A stretch of 64,000 nt of DNA, from the NCBI GenBank assembly GCA_023411375.1, contig JAEYOW010000005.1, positions 31,350 to 95,349 on the forward strand. Direction: 5' to 3'. Positions 8,668-19,031 of the stretch are shown here, one piece after another. Below the pieces are notes generated by a model, which worked only from the letters and a program-made list of their open reading frames with translations, had not been told where the DNA came from and ran no database searches. Source of the stretch: Bacillota bacterium (GTDB taxonomy: Bacteria; Bacillota; Clostridia; Christensenellales; Aristaeellaceae). Position numbers and translations under genes: made by a program. Each line of letters starts with the position of its first letter. Within the stretch, counting starts at the first letter, position 1.

Positions 8668-10441
8668 GAATGAAGAAAAGCAGGATACGAGCACAATATC
8701 CCCCAAACGCACACAACGCCCTGCCGCATCCATGAACGCACCGCTCACCCGAACGCGGCTGCATTTGTCCGATGAAGAGCTGAACGATCCCGCGCTGGAA
8801 AAACCTATCTTAAAAGCGGAGAAAGCCGCTCAAAAGCGCAACAAGGCCAAGGGGAAGCTGCCCATGCAAAAGCGGCTCAACCTCGCCCGCGCCACGGACG
8901 AAGCCACGGGGAAAACCGCTATCAGATTGCGTTTTGATGAAAAAACAAAGCCACCTACCAAGCTCGCGCATGAATCTGTTTCTGCCATCGGCACAGAAAT
9001 CCATCGCCGGATTGATAGAGCCGAGGATGATAACAGCGGCACGGAGGCGGCTCACAGCGCGGAAAAGAGCGTGGAAAAGGGCGCTCGCTTTGCAAAGAAC
9101 TCCTACCGCGCCGGGAAGCTCAAAGCCTACCGTCATGCAGAAAAAGCTGAGCAGGCACTGGATAAAGCCAGTATGCGGCTGCTGTACAAGAAAGAAGCGC
9201 TTTCGAGCAATCCCATTTCCCGTTGGCAGCAGAAGCGTGCCATTCGCAAAAGCTATGCGGCAGCAAAGGCGGCGGGCGGCACGGCGGCACAATCCACCGC
9301 AAACGCAAACCTCCTGCAACGGACGGTTCAGGGCGTGAAGCGCATGTTTGTCCGCAACAAAAAAACCTATGCTTTGGGGGGTGCGTTGTTTTTATTGATG
9401 GCAATGGTCTTGAACGGCCTGTCCTCCTGCACTCCCTTGGTGCAGGGCGCGTTGCAGTCCATCGTCATCGCCACCTATCCCGCTGAGGACGCGGATATTT
9501 TAGCGGCCGAGCGGTACTACAAGGGGCTAGAAGACGAGCTACAACAGACCATAGACCGCTATGCCGCCGAGCATCCCCAATACGATGAATTCCAATACGA
9601 GTTGGACGATATCTGGCATGACCCGCACGCGCTTATATCGCTGGTGTCTGCGCGGATGAACGGCGAGTGGAAAATCGACAATGTGTGCGGCTTCATAGAC
9701 TTATTGTTTAAGCGACAGTACACCTTGACGGAAAAAGTAGTGTCCGAAACCCGATACCGTGAAGAATGGGTAACGCGTCACGAAAAAATTGTCGATCCAG
9801 AAACGGGTGAAATTACTTGGAGGCCGTATCAGGTGTTGGAGGATGTGCCGTATACCTACCGCATCTGTACAGTGACGCTGGATAACTTTAACCTGTCACA
9901 CCTTCCCTTTTACGTTCTCAGCCGTGAAGGGGTGGGACGATACGCCATGTACATCTCGGTGCTTGGCAATCGAGAGGACTTGTTCCGCGGAAACCCCCAC
10001 GCTTCCACCCTCCGTGAACCGGGCGAACACGATATTCCCGAAGAATACCTAGAGGATGAAACCTTTAGACGCATCATTGAGGAAGCGGAAAAGTATATCG
10101 GATATCCCTATGTCTGGGGAGGTGATAGCCCCGAAACCTCCTTCGACTGCTCCGGGTTCGTGAGCTACGTCTTTACCAACAGCGGCGTTCGCAATGTGGG
10201 TAGGCTCGGCGCGACCAGCCTGTACGGGGCGTGCCGCAAGATTACGCCTGAGGAAGCCAAACCGGGCGATCTGATTTTCTTCCAAGGCACCATTTCGGGC
10301 GAGGATGGAATTACTCACTGCGGCATCTACGTCGGGGACGGCTATATGTTGCACTGTGGAAGCCCCATCGGCTATGCGAATCTAAGTGAATCGTACTGGC
10401 AGCAACACTATTTTGGCTACGGGCGACTTTCCCGCGATTGA
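8633..10441 (+). CDS. Conjugation cell-wall hydrolase, NlpC/P60 domain (ORF14/VirB1-like)
   Basis: A 602-residue protein with a long basic, alanine-lysine-rich cytoplasmic N-terminus, one membrane helix near 246-266 (YALGGALFLLMAMVLNGL), an extracellular middle domain and a C-terminal NlpC/P60 peptidase (about 480-602). The catalytic Cys is in FDCSGFVSYVF (about 504) and the His in GITHCGIYVGDG. It cleaves peptidoglycan peptides so that the conjugation channel can cross the wall. Start ATG 8633 has AAAAGGAGG seven bases upstream, favouring it over GTG 8615 and ATG 8627. Confidence 0.92.
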   Translation: MERRPKPRLQFENEEKQDTSTISPKRTQRPAASMNAPLTRTRLHLSDEELNDPALEKPILKAEKAAQKRNKAKGKLPMQKRLNLARATDEATGKTAIRLRFDEKTKPPTKLAHESVSAIGTEIHRRIDRAEDDNSGTEAAHSAEKSVEKGARFAKNSYRAGKLKAYRHAEKAEQALDKASMRLLYKKEALSSNPISRWQQKRAIRKSYAAAKAAGGTAAQSTANANLLQRTVQGVKRMFVRNKKTYALGGALFLLMAMVLNGLSSCTPLVQGALQSIVIATYPAEDADILAAERYYKGLEDELQQTIDRYAAEHPQYDEFQYELDDIWHDPHALISLVSARMNGEWKIDNVCGFIDLLFKRQYTLTEKVVSETRYREEWVTRHEKIVDPETGEITWRPYQVLEDVPYTYRICTVTLDNFNLSHLPFYVLSREGVGRYAMYISVLGNREDLFRGNPHASTLREPGEHDIPEEYLEDETFRRIIEEAEKYIGYPYVWGGDSPETSFDCSGFVSYVFTNSGVRNVGRLGATSLYGACRKITPEEAKPGDLIFFQGTISGEDGITHCGIYVGDGYMLHCGSPIGYANLSESYWQQHYFGYGRLSRD

Positions 10442-10462
10442 TAACGAATGAAAGGAACACAG

Positions 10463-10735
10463 ATGAACAGCAAATTGGAGAAATATACGGAAGAACGCGA
10501 TAAAATCACCGCGAAGATCGCTGTGCTGGAGGAACGCCGTAAGGTGCTGGACGGCAAAATCATAGAGTCGGAAACCCTTGAAATCCGCGCCCTGATGAAA
10601 ACGGAAAAGATGACGCTTACCGACCTAATGGCGCTGGTGCGCAGCATGCAAGAGCAGCACCGCACGCCTTATCCCCAAAATCAACAGACCGATACCAACG
10701 AAAACGAGGAGGACACCGAAGATGAGGAAATCTGA
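10463..10735 (+). CDS. DUF4315 family protein
   Basis: A 90-residue, mostly coiled-coil protein (LEKYTEERDKITAKIAVLEERRKVL, about residues 4-28 of the product) with an acidic tail. This is the DUF4315 pattern, found between the NlpC/P60 and DUF4366 genes of these elements. Start ATG 10463 follows AAAGGAACAC; ATG 10448 overlaps the ribosome site. Overlaps the next gene by 14 bases. Function unknown. Confidence 0.85.
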   Translation: MNSKLEKYTEERDKITAKIAVLEERRKVLDGKIIESETLEIRALMKTEKMTLTDLMALVRSMQEQHRTPYPQNQQTDTNENEEDTEDEEI

Positions 10736-12290
10736 AAAAAATCTGATGCGTCTGCTGACGCTGCTGCTCTGTCTGCCCATTCTGCTATGCGCAACAATTT
10801 CTGTTGCGGCAATGGCGGAGTCGGGCATCATCGACCCCGAAACCTATGACGGGCAAGTGATTTTGGAAGATCCCGCGCTGATGGGTGATGTGGAGGACGA
10901 TTTAGGGGATGTGGGACAAGATCCCACCACGACCACAACGCCCGCGACGGACGCGCCTACGCAGGCTCCCACAACCGAACCTACCGATGCACCCACGCAG
11001 GAGCCGACGGCAGAACCGACCACCGCGCCGACGGACGCGCCGACAGCCGCTCCCACAGCCCCACCCACGGAACCGCCCGCCGCATCTTTTGATATCGCCA
11101 TGGCTGTCCCCAAGGGCTGGTACCTGAACCGCGCGGCTATGGAGGTGACGGTCACGGATGTAGGCGGCACAGGCTGGAAGAATATCAAGATCACCATGGG
11201 CAACGCCACGCTCATCAATGGCGCATTGCCCTCCGGGCATGTCTGGCTAGATCTACTGGACAACTGCACCGTAGAGGTTACTGTGACCGATCCCTACGGC
11301 AAGGAACACAAGAAAAGTGAGACGATTTCCTGCTTTGATAAAGAGCGCCCCACGCTCAAAACCAGCGTTAAGGGCGAATATCTAAATATTGAAGCCACGG
11401 ACGCTCATTCCGGCATTGCGTCCGTGCAGGTCAACGGAACGAATTACACCAGCCTGAAGGATGGCAAGCTGGAAATCCACCTCAAGGGGTATGCGGATGC
11501 CTATGAGCAGCTCTTGGTGCAGGCTGTGGATAAGGTGGGCAATGCGAGCAAAGCGATTGCGGTTGCCAATCCTTTTTTTCATAACATCCCTACTGTGACC
11601 GCTAAGCCCACGAACACGCCCAAGCCCACCAATCCCCCTAAACCGACAAAGCAGCCCTCCGGGGGCGGGAGCGGATCGGGCAGCGGCGGCAGCTCGGGCG
11701 GCGGCTCCGGCAATAAGGCAACACCCACTCCTACGGTTATCCCGACGATTGCGCCGATGCTGACGCCCATTGCTACGTTTGCGCCCATTCTTACCGAGGT
11801 GCAACCAGGCACCCCCTTCTCCTATGGCGGGAATTCCTTCACCCGCGATTTGCTTTATGACAAACACACCAATAAACAATTCATCGCCATTGAGACGCGC
11901 AACGGCGATGTTTTTTATATGGTGATTGATTATGATAAGCCGCTGGATGAAAAAGGCGAGCGGTATGAAACTTATTTTCTGAATCTGGTGGACAGCCGCG
12001 ATCTGCTGGATATCGTGGATGAAGATGTGATTGAGCCGGAGATCGTCTACGTCACGCCGCAGCCTACCGCCCTGCCCACCCAAGCGCCCGCAACGCAGGA
12101 AGCGCCCCCAAAGGACAGCGGAAACGGCGCGGCATTGGGCATGGTGGGTATTTTGCTGGCGGCGGCGGGCGGCGCAATTTGGTATTTCAAGCTCCGCAAG
12201 CAAGGTGGCAAGGGCAAGCAGCCTTATGAAAAGGACTACGAGTTTGAGGACGATGACGAGGAAGAAGAAACCGTCAACGAAGATGAATAA
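10722..12290 (+). CDS. DUF4366 surface protein with Pro/Thr stalk
   Basis: A 522-residue exported protein: signal peptide about 1-33 (LLTLLLCLPILLCATISVAA), a repetitive Pro-Thr-Ala/Glu stretch about 66-125, folded region to about 300, a PKPTN and Gly-Ser-rich linker about 300-345, DUF4366-like domain, membrane helix about 468-490 (GMVGILLAAAGGAIWYF) and a very acidic cytoplasmic tail. It is probably membrane-anchored at the cell surface and part of the mating apparatus or adhesion. The repeats make base composition locally skewed (C-rich), but the reading frame is continuous. Confidence 0.85.
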   Translation: MRKSEKNLMRLLTLLLCLPILLCATISVAAMAESGIIDPETYDGQVILEDPALMGDVEDDLGDVGQDPTTTTTPATDAPTQAPTTEPTDAPTQEPTAEPTTAPTDAPTAAPTAPPTEPPAASFDIAMAVPKGWYLNRAAMEVTVTDVGGTGWKNIKITMGNATLINGALPSGHVWLDLLDNCTVEVTVTDPYGKEHKKSETISCFDKERPTLKTSVKGEYLNIEATDAHSGIASVQVNGTNYTSLKDGKLEIHLKGYADAYEQLLVQAVDKVGNASKAIAVANPFFHNIPTVTAKPTNTPKPTNPPKPTKQPSGGGSGSGSGGSSGGGSGNKATPTPTVIPTIAPMLTPIATFAPILTEVQPGTPFSYGGNSFTRDLLYDKHTNKQFIAIETRNGDVFYMVIDYDKPLDEKGERYETYFLNLVDSRDLLDIVDEDVIEPEIVYVTPQPTALPTQAPATQEAPPKDSGNGAALGMVGILLAAAGGAIWYFKLRKQGGKGKQPYEKDYEFEDDDEEEETVNEDE

Positions 12291-12299
12291 GGGCATATG

Positions 12300-12324
12300 G
12301 GGCGGGAGGTTTGTACTCCCGCCC
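12300..12324 (+). other. Hairpin between DUF4366 and sortase genes
   Basis: GGGCGGGAG (12300-12308) pairs with CTCCCGCCC (12316-12324) around a seven-base loop. No U-tract follows, so it may stabilise or process the mRNA rather than terminate it. Confidence 0.5.
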
Positions 12325-12350
12325 TATGTGATGGAATTGGAGGAGGCTTC

Positions 12351-13163
12351 ATGAGCAGGAAACTCCTGATTGTCGCGGTTGCCTTGCTGCTGATGGGCGC
12401 AATCATCCTCTTTGCGCCTGTGCTGATGATGGACATGGAAATCCATCAGGATGCCGAGGCGTACAATGAGCTGCGAACGCTGGTGCAACCCATATCCATC
12501 AATGAAGAAACGACTTTGCCGCCGACTTCCGTGACGCGGGTATTGTCATCTATGCCCGCCGCTGTTCCCATGCCCGTCACAAACGGAACGAGCGTGGATT
12601 TGTCGGCCTGCAAAGCCCAAAACGAGGATTTCATTGCGTGGCTGCAAATTCCCGATACACCTGTCGATTACCCTGTCGTGTGGACGGACGATACAAATTA
12701 CTACCTAAACCACACGTTTTCGGGCAAGAAAAGCTATCTGGGAACGCTGTTTTCGCTTTGCAAAACGGACTATTGCACACCGAGCAAAAACATTTCCATT
12801 TATGGCCATCACATACGGAGCAATGATAGCGTCATGTTCTCGCCGTTGCTCGCCTACAAGGATGCGAGCTTCTATGAGGAACATGAAACCATTGCGCTGG
12901 ATTCACTGTACTGCTCGGATACCTACACCATCTTCGCGGTGATTAACATGCGCAACGGTGAATGGGAACCCTCTACCGCCGCGTTTGGCAGCGATGAGGA
13001 TTTCCTCCGTTTCGTGCATGCCGCAAAAGCGCAAGCCCTGTATGAAACAGGCGTGGAGGTCAGCGCAAGCGACTACATTTTGACGCTTATTACCTGTGAC
13101 CGCAGCTACGGCGGCAGCAATGGTCGGCTGCTGGTCATGGCAGTTAAAAACGATGCAAAATAA
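12351..13163 (+). CDS. srtB: Class B sortase
   Basis: A 270-residue transpeptidase with an N-terminal membrane anchor (LLIVAVALLLMGAIILFAPV). The catalytic triad is visible: His in SIYGHHIRSNDSVMFSPL (about 150), Cys in TLITCDRSYGG (about 246) and Arg in SNGRLLVMAV (about 257). Start ATG 12351 has GGAGGAGG upstream. Placed directly before a large surface protein, it probably anchors that protein, and perhaps the DUF4366 product, to the wall. Confidence 0.93.
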   Translation: MSRKLLIVAVALLLMGAIILFAPVLMMDMEIHQDAEAYNELRTLVQPISINEETTLPPTSVTRVLSSMPAAVPMPVTNGTSVDLSACKAQNEDFIAWLQIPDTPVDYPVVWTDDTNYYLNHTFSGKKSYLGTLFSLCKTDYCTPSKNISIYGHHIRSNDSVMFSPLLAYKDASFYEEHETIALDSLYCSDTYTIFAVINMRNGEWEPSTAAFGSDEDFLRFVHAAKAQALYETGVEVSASDYILTLITCDRSYGGSNGRLLVMAVKNDAK

Positions 13164-13175
13164 GGAGAATGGAAG

Positions 13176-16100
13176 ATGCAAAAGAAACTCAAATATAGAA
13201 AAATCTTCGCGCTGCTGCTGGCGTTGGTCATGCTGACAGCGATTGTTCCCGTAGCCACCATTGCGGAACCCGTTGTCGAAGCAACGGAAGCACCCGCAGA
13301 ACCCGTAGCACCCAAAGCAACGCAACTCCCCGAAGCAGAGGACGAACCCCCGCAGGACACGCCCACTCCCTCTGCCGACAACGGTGAGGAGGAAATCGCC
13401 GAACCCACGGAACTGCCTCCCGCAACGGAGCCTCCCATGGAGGATGTGCCACCCACGGAACTGCCTCCCGAATCGGAACCTCCCATGGAGGATGTGCCAT
13501 CCACGGAGTTGCCGGAGGAAACTCCACTTCCCGATCAGGAGGAAAATACTCCGCCCACCGAAACGGTCAGCGCAAGCCTTGAGGACATCATTGCCACCTA
13601 CGGTCATGCCTATGTGATGACGGCGGGAGAGGTCATGGTGTATACTTCCGCAACGATGACCGACGCGGAACGCAGCTACACCATCACGCAAACCAATGCG
13701 GTGCTGTTGGCAACGGCGTATGCCGCGCCGGACGGTCACAACAGCGTGATGGTCTGGTTTATCACAAGCGAAAACGCGGTAATGTCCGGCTATGTAGACG
13801 CGGCGGCGCTTGCGGATGCCGTGCTGTCGGACGCGGAAGCCTATGCGTTGACCGACTCGCTTGCGGCGGGCATTATCTTGTGTGATGTGGGAGAGATGCC
13901 CGCTTTCATCGTAGAGGGCGAATCCGCTATCGCCCCGCCCACCGAGGCGGTGAATTCTGAAGTGTCAGCAGAGCCGACTGTGGAACAACCCACGCCTACC
14001 GTTGAGGAAGCTGCGCAGCCGTTTGCCCAAGTCGGAGATTTTATCGCCGTCAGCCCTCAAACCCGCGTTTTCATGGGCATGGATGACGGCGAACAGTGCG
14101 TGGGCGTGTTCGTGCGGGACGCTTCCGTACAAATCGAAGCCGTAGAGCAGGACAGCCTTGAACGCCATTGGTACAAGGTGCGCTACCTGTACGGTGATGA
14201 TTTTGCGGATGGTACGCTCAAATGGACGGAGTATGATAGCGTCTATGTGCTCGCTGCCGAAACAGCGATCAGCACAGAACAGGAATGCACGCTCACCGAC
14301 TACGCCTTTGAAACCGTTCCCGCGTCCTCCGGGCGGCTTCGTTCTGCAAGCGCAATGAATGGCTTTAGCCTAAAATCCATTAACGCCCCCGTTCCCTCCC
14401 TTTACGTCGGGCAAAGCGGCGTATATGGTAGCTCCGGCAAGGACAGCGATTACTTGCAGATTGCCAAGTCCGCTGACCACGGCACAATCTATGCCACGCC
14501 TCACTATCTGGACGGGTATACAGTCTACTGTCTGGAGCACACCCTGTCGGGGCCGGGTGAAAACATATCGGGTGGCGGGCAACAGCCCAAAGGCCCGTAT
14601 CTTATTGTGGATATTGACTCCTATCGCAATAACCCAGGCTATTCCAGCATCATCTATCATGATTCCACTCTGCACGCCATTGCGTGGATACTCCGTCACA
14701 GCTATCCCTTCATGGTGCTGGATCGCAGCGATTCGGATAACGAAGTTTGGTCACGGGTAGCCGGGCAATTCGCCATTAGGCAAGTAATCCGCGAGCTGGA
14801 GGGTGCGCAGTATGTTCGCCCCTACTGGAACATGGACAATTTTTACCGCGCCAGCGGACAAGCCCCCGCCGTTTATCTGGAATATGCGCGTTGGTTGGCC
14901 TCCAATGGCATTGCCCGCGGCAACATCACGGGCAATATCAACGTGTCGGGTAAGTCCACCACTGCATCGGGCAGTTCCTATGTTGGCACGGTAACGCTCA
15001 CCACCGATGCGGATCAAATGCGAGTCAGCAGAGCCGTAGGCAACCTAACAGGCAACACCGCAGGCGCGGACAGCGCCTACTATTACCTCAACAGCGGCGA
15101 TACCATTTCCGTATCCTCCACACGCAACAACTTTACGATTGTCGTTGAATCCGTGTCCACTGCGGACGAGGAGGCCAATTTTCTGGTGGGTGTTCCCAGC
15201 GTGGAAATCCAAAAGGTGCTGATACCGCAATACGGTGCGCCGACCAAGATGCAAGCCGTGTCCATCCAATTTGAGATACCCTTTGGAGCAATCAACGTCA
15301 CGAAAAAAGCGTCGGCATCCGGGGCGGCGCTGGCAGGAGCGACCTTTGAGCTGCTGAGCAGCGGCGGCGCGGTGATTCAGACCCAGACAACGGGCGCGAA
15401 TGGTATTGCGTCCTTTGTCAACTTGCAACCGGGCAGCTACACGGTTCGAGAGGCAGGCGCACCTTCGGGCTATCTGATTGCAACGACCAACATGCAGGGC
15501 GTAACGGTTACAGCAGGGAACACATCTCATGTGCTGTTTGCCAATGATTCCATGACTGCCAAAATCAAAATTATGAAAAAAGACCAGCTCACAGGCGAAG
15601 CGTTGGCTGGCGCGGAGTTTACGATAACGCGCCTGTCCGCGCCTAGCGGGAGCAACGGTGCAGGGATTGGCAGCGTGGTAGCTGTGCTTACCACCGACGC
15701 CGACGGCAGCGCGGAAACGGGGTGGCTTGAATGGGGACGCTATCGGGTGACGGAAACCAAGGTGCCACCGCATTTTGTAGACAACCATTTTTCTACCGAA
15801 ATCGAAGCATACGAAAACGGCAAGACCTACGCCATTGAGGTGAAAAACGAACCTACAAAGGGCTTTATACGGCTGGTCAAAACAGACCGTCTAAACGGAA
15901 ATCCCATCGAGGGCGTGCGTTTTGACATCTTTCATAATGATGAGTACGGCAGCGGTCTGGCTGCCACGATGGTCACGGGCAAGGACGGCGTGGCGATTTC
16001 CGAACCACTCCGCAAGGGACGATATATCGTCAGGGAACATGGTGAAACGGCAGGCTATGCTTTTGAGGAAATCACACTGAACGCAACGGTAAAGTCCGAT

Positions 16101-18896
16101 GACACTACGGAGCTGACAGCGACCAATCAGCCCGTGCGGGTCAAGCTCAAGCTATACAAGCGTGACGCGGAGGAATACGGCGGAGAGATCGGAAATACCT
16201 CAACGCGCGGTGACGGTGTTCTGATCGGCTCGGAGTTTCAGGTTCTGGCAGGAGAAGCCATCAAAGATCGCCAGGGCAACGTACTTTATGCTGAGGATGA
16301 TGTGGTGATCGCATCTCTCAAAACGGCTGGCGAGGATGCCTCCGTCACCACGAGTGAATTGTGGCCAGGGCTGTACAAAATCGTGGAGCTTACGCCGCCT
16401 GTTGGCTACCAGCCGAGCGAGAAACCTATTTCGGTGGATGCCCGAAGCGCGGCATTGCAGTCCCAAGAGGCTGTGATCACCTACGAGGGAGTGAAAACCA
16501 ATACCATCCTCTATGGTGCGTTGGAAATCGTCAAGTTCTTGGGAAATAATCAGGAGCATGTGGGTTCGGGTGTGATCGAAACCCCCGAAGCGGGCGCGAA
16601 GTTTGAGGTGTTCCTGAAACGTGCGGGTTCCTACGAAAACGCCCGCGATATTGAGCGTGACCACCTAAAAACCAACCGATACGGCAAAGCCCGCACCAAG
16701 GCGCTGCCCTACGGGGTATATGTGCTGCGCCAAACGGTGGGAAAAGAAGGCCATGCGCTCATGGCTCCCATTGATTTCATGATTGATGGAAGCGAGGATT
16801 TGAAAGACCCGCCTTCTTTGATTCTCAACAATCAGGCCATTCAGTATCGACTTCGCATCATCAAGCTGGACGCAGAAACGGGCAAGCCTGTCGCCCTTGC
16901 GGGGACGGCTTTTCAGCTTAGGGACGCAGACGGCAATCTTGTAACACAGACCGTCAGCTACCCAACGCCCATGGAGATTGATACCTTTCTCACCAATGAC
17001 AACGGCGAAGTGATGCTGCCGGAAACCGTCACTTGGGGGCAGTATTTCATTGAAGAAGTCAAATCTCCCGAAGGATATTTGCTGAACGTTGAACCTGTGG
17101 AGGTATTCGTTGGACACGCAGGGGACGCTGCTGACCAAGTATATGAAGTGGCGGTTGAAGTTTCCAACGAGCCTGTCAAGGGCAATATCATCGTTGAGAA
17201 AAAAGGCTTACAGCTTGCGGGCTTTGAAGCTCAGACGGATGCTTTCGGCAACGAATATCAGCAGCCAATCTATGAAGAAAAGTATCTGGCGGGCGCTGTG
17301 TTCGAGCTTCGCGCCGCTGAGCAGATTATTGGCAAAGATGGAATCGTCTGGTATGAGCAGGATGCGCTGGCAGATACCATCACTACGACGGCTGACGGCG
17401 CGAATGCCTCCATTGCGCTGCCGCTGGGCAAGTATTATCTGAGGGAAATCGAAACGCCCGCGGGATATGTAGCTGAGCAAGAACGGTATGAAGTGGAGCT
17501 GGTTTTTACCGACAACCAGACCGCTATTGTTGAAATCATTGCTGCCATCGGCAACACATACATCCCCGCAGAAATCAGTCTACAAAAGGAAAAGGAAGCC
17601 ATTCAGACAACGGATGATGGCAATGGTACGGTACGGCAAGTGATTGTGAACGTACCGGGCGAAGGTTTTGTATTCGGGCTGTATACCGACAAGGATATTC
17701 ATTGCAGCGGCGGGACGCTTGTGGCGGGTACCCTCGTGGCAACAGGCGTTACGGCTTCTGATGGCAACCTGACATTTGCAGGTCACTATCCGCATGGGGA
17801 CTACTACATCAAGGAGCTATCCACACCCAAGGGCTGGAAGCTCAATCCCAACCGCTTTGCAATCACCCTTGACCCCGTTGCAAAAGCGGAGGATGCCAAC
17901 ATCATCCGCGTCAGTCTGTCGGAGGCAATCCATAATGAGCTGGTGTATTCGGAGATTACGCTCACCAAGACGGATATTACGGGCGAAAACACCATCCCCG
18001 GCGCATTGATTGAGGTCAGAAATAGTGCGGATGAGGTGATCTATCTCGCTTACACAGACGCGAACGGACAAATTCCCAATATCCCCGTCACACCAGGATG
18101 GTACTCTTTCCGTGAGATACTTGCCCCTGACGGATACGCACTGAACGAAGCGACGTTGATCTTCGCTGTGGACGAAGCTGGTAATGTCACGGGCGATACC
18201 GTTATCCGTGATGAGTACACCCGATTTTCACTGCGGAAGCAGGACGAAAAGGGTGAGCCTTTGGCGGGCGTGGAATTTGCCCTGCTGAAAGAGGACGGCT
18301 CAACCCTAATGACCGCCCTGTCCGATGAAAACGGACTCGTAACCTTTGAAAAGATACCCTACGGCAACTACACCATCGTGGAAACACAGCCGTTGGCGGG
18401 ATATCTGCCAAGCGGCACACAGATTCAGTTGACGGTAGATGGAGCGTATGTCAATCCTGACCAACCTGTGACCATTGTGAATGTTCCGAATCACTATGCG
18501 TTTCTCAAGGTGGACAACGAGGGAAACCCGCTGGCGGGTGTGAAGTTCGCGCTGGAGGACACTGCCGGAAATACTCTGCGTGAGCTGATGTCGGGGGAGG
18601 ATGGAGTTGTGCATGTGACAGACCTAGAGCGCGGGAGCTATACCATCCGCGAAACCGAGGCGCTGGAAGGGTACATACGAAGCGAGGATACGATTGAGCT
18701 GGTGATGGATGACAACTATCGGATGCCCGACGAGCTGGTGCGGCTGGTCAATTATCCGGGGATACAGACGGGCGTGGAAATCGTCATCACCCCCGTGATG
18801 TGGGCAGGCGCTGTGCTGATGCTGGGTGGCGTAGCTGTCCTCTTTGCCTATGGCGCGAGAAACAAAAAGAAAAAACGCCGTAAACAACATCGTTAA
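13176..18896 (+). CDS. Giant SpaA/Cna-B repeat adhesin with thioester-like domain
   Basis: A 1,906-residue surface protein. Residues 1-31 are a signal peptide, 31-130 a Pro/Glu/Thr stalk with a repeated ELPPxxEPPMEDVP unit. An N-terminal region contains VYCLEHTLSG (Cys near 450), resembling a Cys-Gln thioester adhesion domain. From about 705 onward I count eleven Cna-B/SpaA-type repeats (for example IRLVKTDRLNGNPIEGVRFDIF, LRKQDEKGEPLAGVEFALL), which normally carry Lys-Asn isopeptide bonds. The C-terminus has a membrane helix near 1868-1888 and a basic tail. The expected sorting signal is atypical (NYPGIQTG). Start at ATG 13176 after AAGGAG. Confidence 0.93.
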   Translation: MQKKLKYRKIFALLLALVMLTAIVPVATIAEPVVEATEAPAEPVAPKATQLPEAEDEPPQDTPTPSADNGEEEIAEPTELPPATEPPMEDVPPTELPPESEPPMEDVPSTELPEETPLPDQEENTPPTETVSASLEDIIATYGHAYVMTAGEVMVYTSATMTDAERSYTITQTNAVLLATAYAAPDGHNSVMVWFITSENAVMSGYVDAAALADAVLSDAEAYALTDSLAAGIILCDVGEMPAFIVEGESAIAPPTEAVNSEVSAEPTVEQPTPTVEEAAQPFAQVGDFIAVSPQTRVFMGMDDGEQCVGVFVRDASVQIEAVEQDSLERHWYKVRYLYGDDFADGTLKWTEYDSVYVLAAETAISTEQECTLTDYAFETVPASSGRLRSASAMNGFSLKSINAPVPSLYVGQSGVYGSSGKDSDYLQIAKSADHGTIYATPHYLDGYTVYCLEHTLSGPGENISGGGQQPKGPYLIVDIDSYRNNPGYSSIIYHDSTLHAIAWILRHSYPFMVLDRSDSDNEVWSRVAGQFAIRQVIRELEGAQYVRPYWNMDNFYRASGQAPAVYLEYARWLASNGIARGNITGNINVSGKSTTASGSSYVGTVTLTTDADQMRVSRAVGNLTGNTAGADSAYYYLNSGDTISVSSTRNNFTIVVESVSTADEEANFLVGVPSVEIQKVLIPQYGAPTKMQAVSIQFEIPFGAINVTKKASASGAALAGATFELLSSGGAVIQTQTTGANGIASFVNLQPGSYTVREAGAPSGYLIATTNMQGVTVTAGNTSHVLFANDSMTAKIKIMKKDQLTGEALAGAEFTITRLSAPSGSNGAGIGSVVAVLTTDADGSAETGWLEWGRYRVTETKVPPHFVDNHFSTEIEAYENGKTYAIEVKNEPTKGFIRLVKTDRLNGNPIEGVRFDIFHNDEYGSGLAATMVTGKDGVAISEPLRKGRYIVREHGETAGYAFEEITLNATVKSDDTTELTATNQPVRVKLKLYKRDAEEYGGEIGNTSTRGDGVLIGSEFQVLAGEAIKDRQGNVLYAEDDVVIASLKTAGEDASVTTSELWPGLYKIVELTPPVGYQPSEKPISVDARSAALQSQEAVITYEGVKTNTILYGALEIVKFLGNNQEHVGSGVIETPEAGAKFEVFLKRAGSYENARDIERDHLKTNRYGKARTKALPYGVYVLRQTVGKEGHALMAPIDFMIDGSEDLKDPPSLILNNQAIQYRLRIIKLDAETGKPVALAGTAFQLRDADGNLVTQTVSYPTPMEIDTFLTNDNGEVMLPETVTWGQYFIEEVKSPEGYLLNVEPVEVFVGHAGDAADQVYEVAVEVSNEPVKGNIIVEKKGLQLAGFEAQTDAFGNEYQQPIYEEKYLAGAVFELRAAEQIIGKDGIVWYEQDALADTITTTADGANASIALPLGKYYLREIETPAGYVAEQERYEVELVFTDNQTAIVEIIAAIGNTYIPAEISLQKEKEAIQTTDDGNGTVRQVIVNVPGEGFVFGLYTDKDIHCSGGTLVAGTLVATGVTASDGNLTFAGHYPHGDYYIKELSTPKGWKLNPNRFAITLDPVAKAEDANIIRVSLSEAIHNELVYSEITLTKTDITGENTIPGALIEVRNSADEVIYLAYTDANGQIPNIPVTPGWYSFREILAPDGYALNEATLIFAVDEAGNVTGDTVIRDEYTRFSLRKQDEKGEPLAGVEFALLKEDGSTLMTALSDENGLVTFEKIPYGNYTIVETQPLAGYLPSGTQIQLTVDGAYVNPDQPVTIVNVPNHYAFLKVDNEGNPLAGVKFALEDTAGNTLRELMSGEDGVVHVTDLERGSYTIRETEALEGYIRSEDTIELVMDDNYRMPDELVRLVNYPGIQTGVEIVITPVMWAGAVLMLGGVAVLFAYGARNKKKKRRKQHR

Positions 18897-19031
18897 ACCA
18901 CGAAAAATCAAGCGAGTTCCCCGCATCCTTTACCATTTTTGAAAGAAGGGCTATCCTATTGATGTACCCATTCTATCGTCTAGTCGTTCCGCCTTAGCTG
19001 CGGAGTGAATCAATATTCGGGAGGTAGCGCC
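18897..19031 (+). other. Short gap after the adhesin gene
   Basis: About 135 bases with no convincing gene. A possible 11-codon ORF at 18962 lacks a well-spaced ribosome site. A weak CCGC/GCGG hairpin lies near 18990. Confidence 0.5.

Noticed and set aside
18962..18997. Eleven-codon leader peptide before the CD1845-like gene
   Set aside because: No well-spaced ribosome site and no attenuator.
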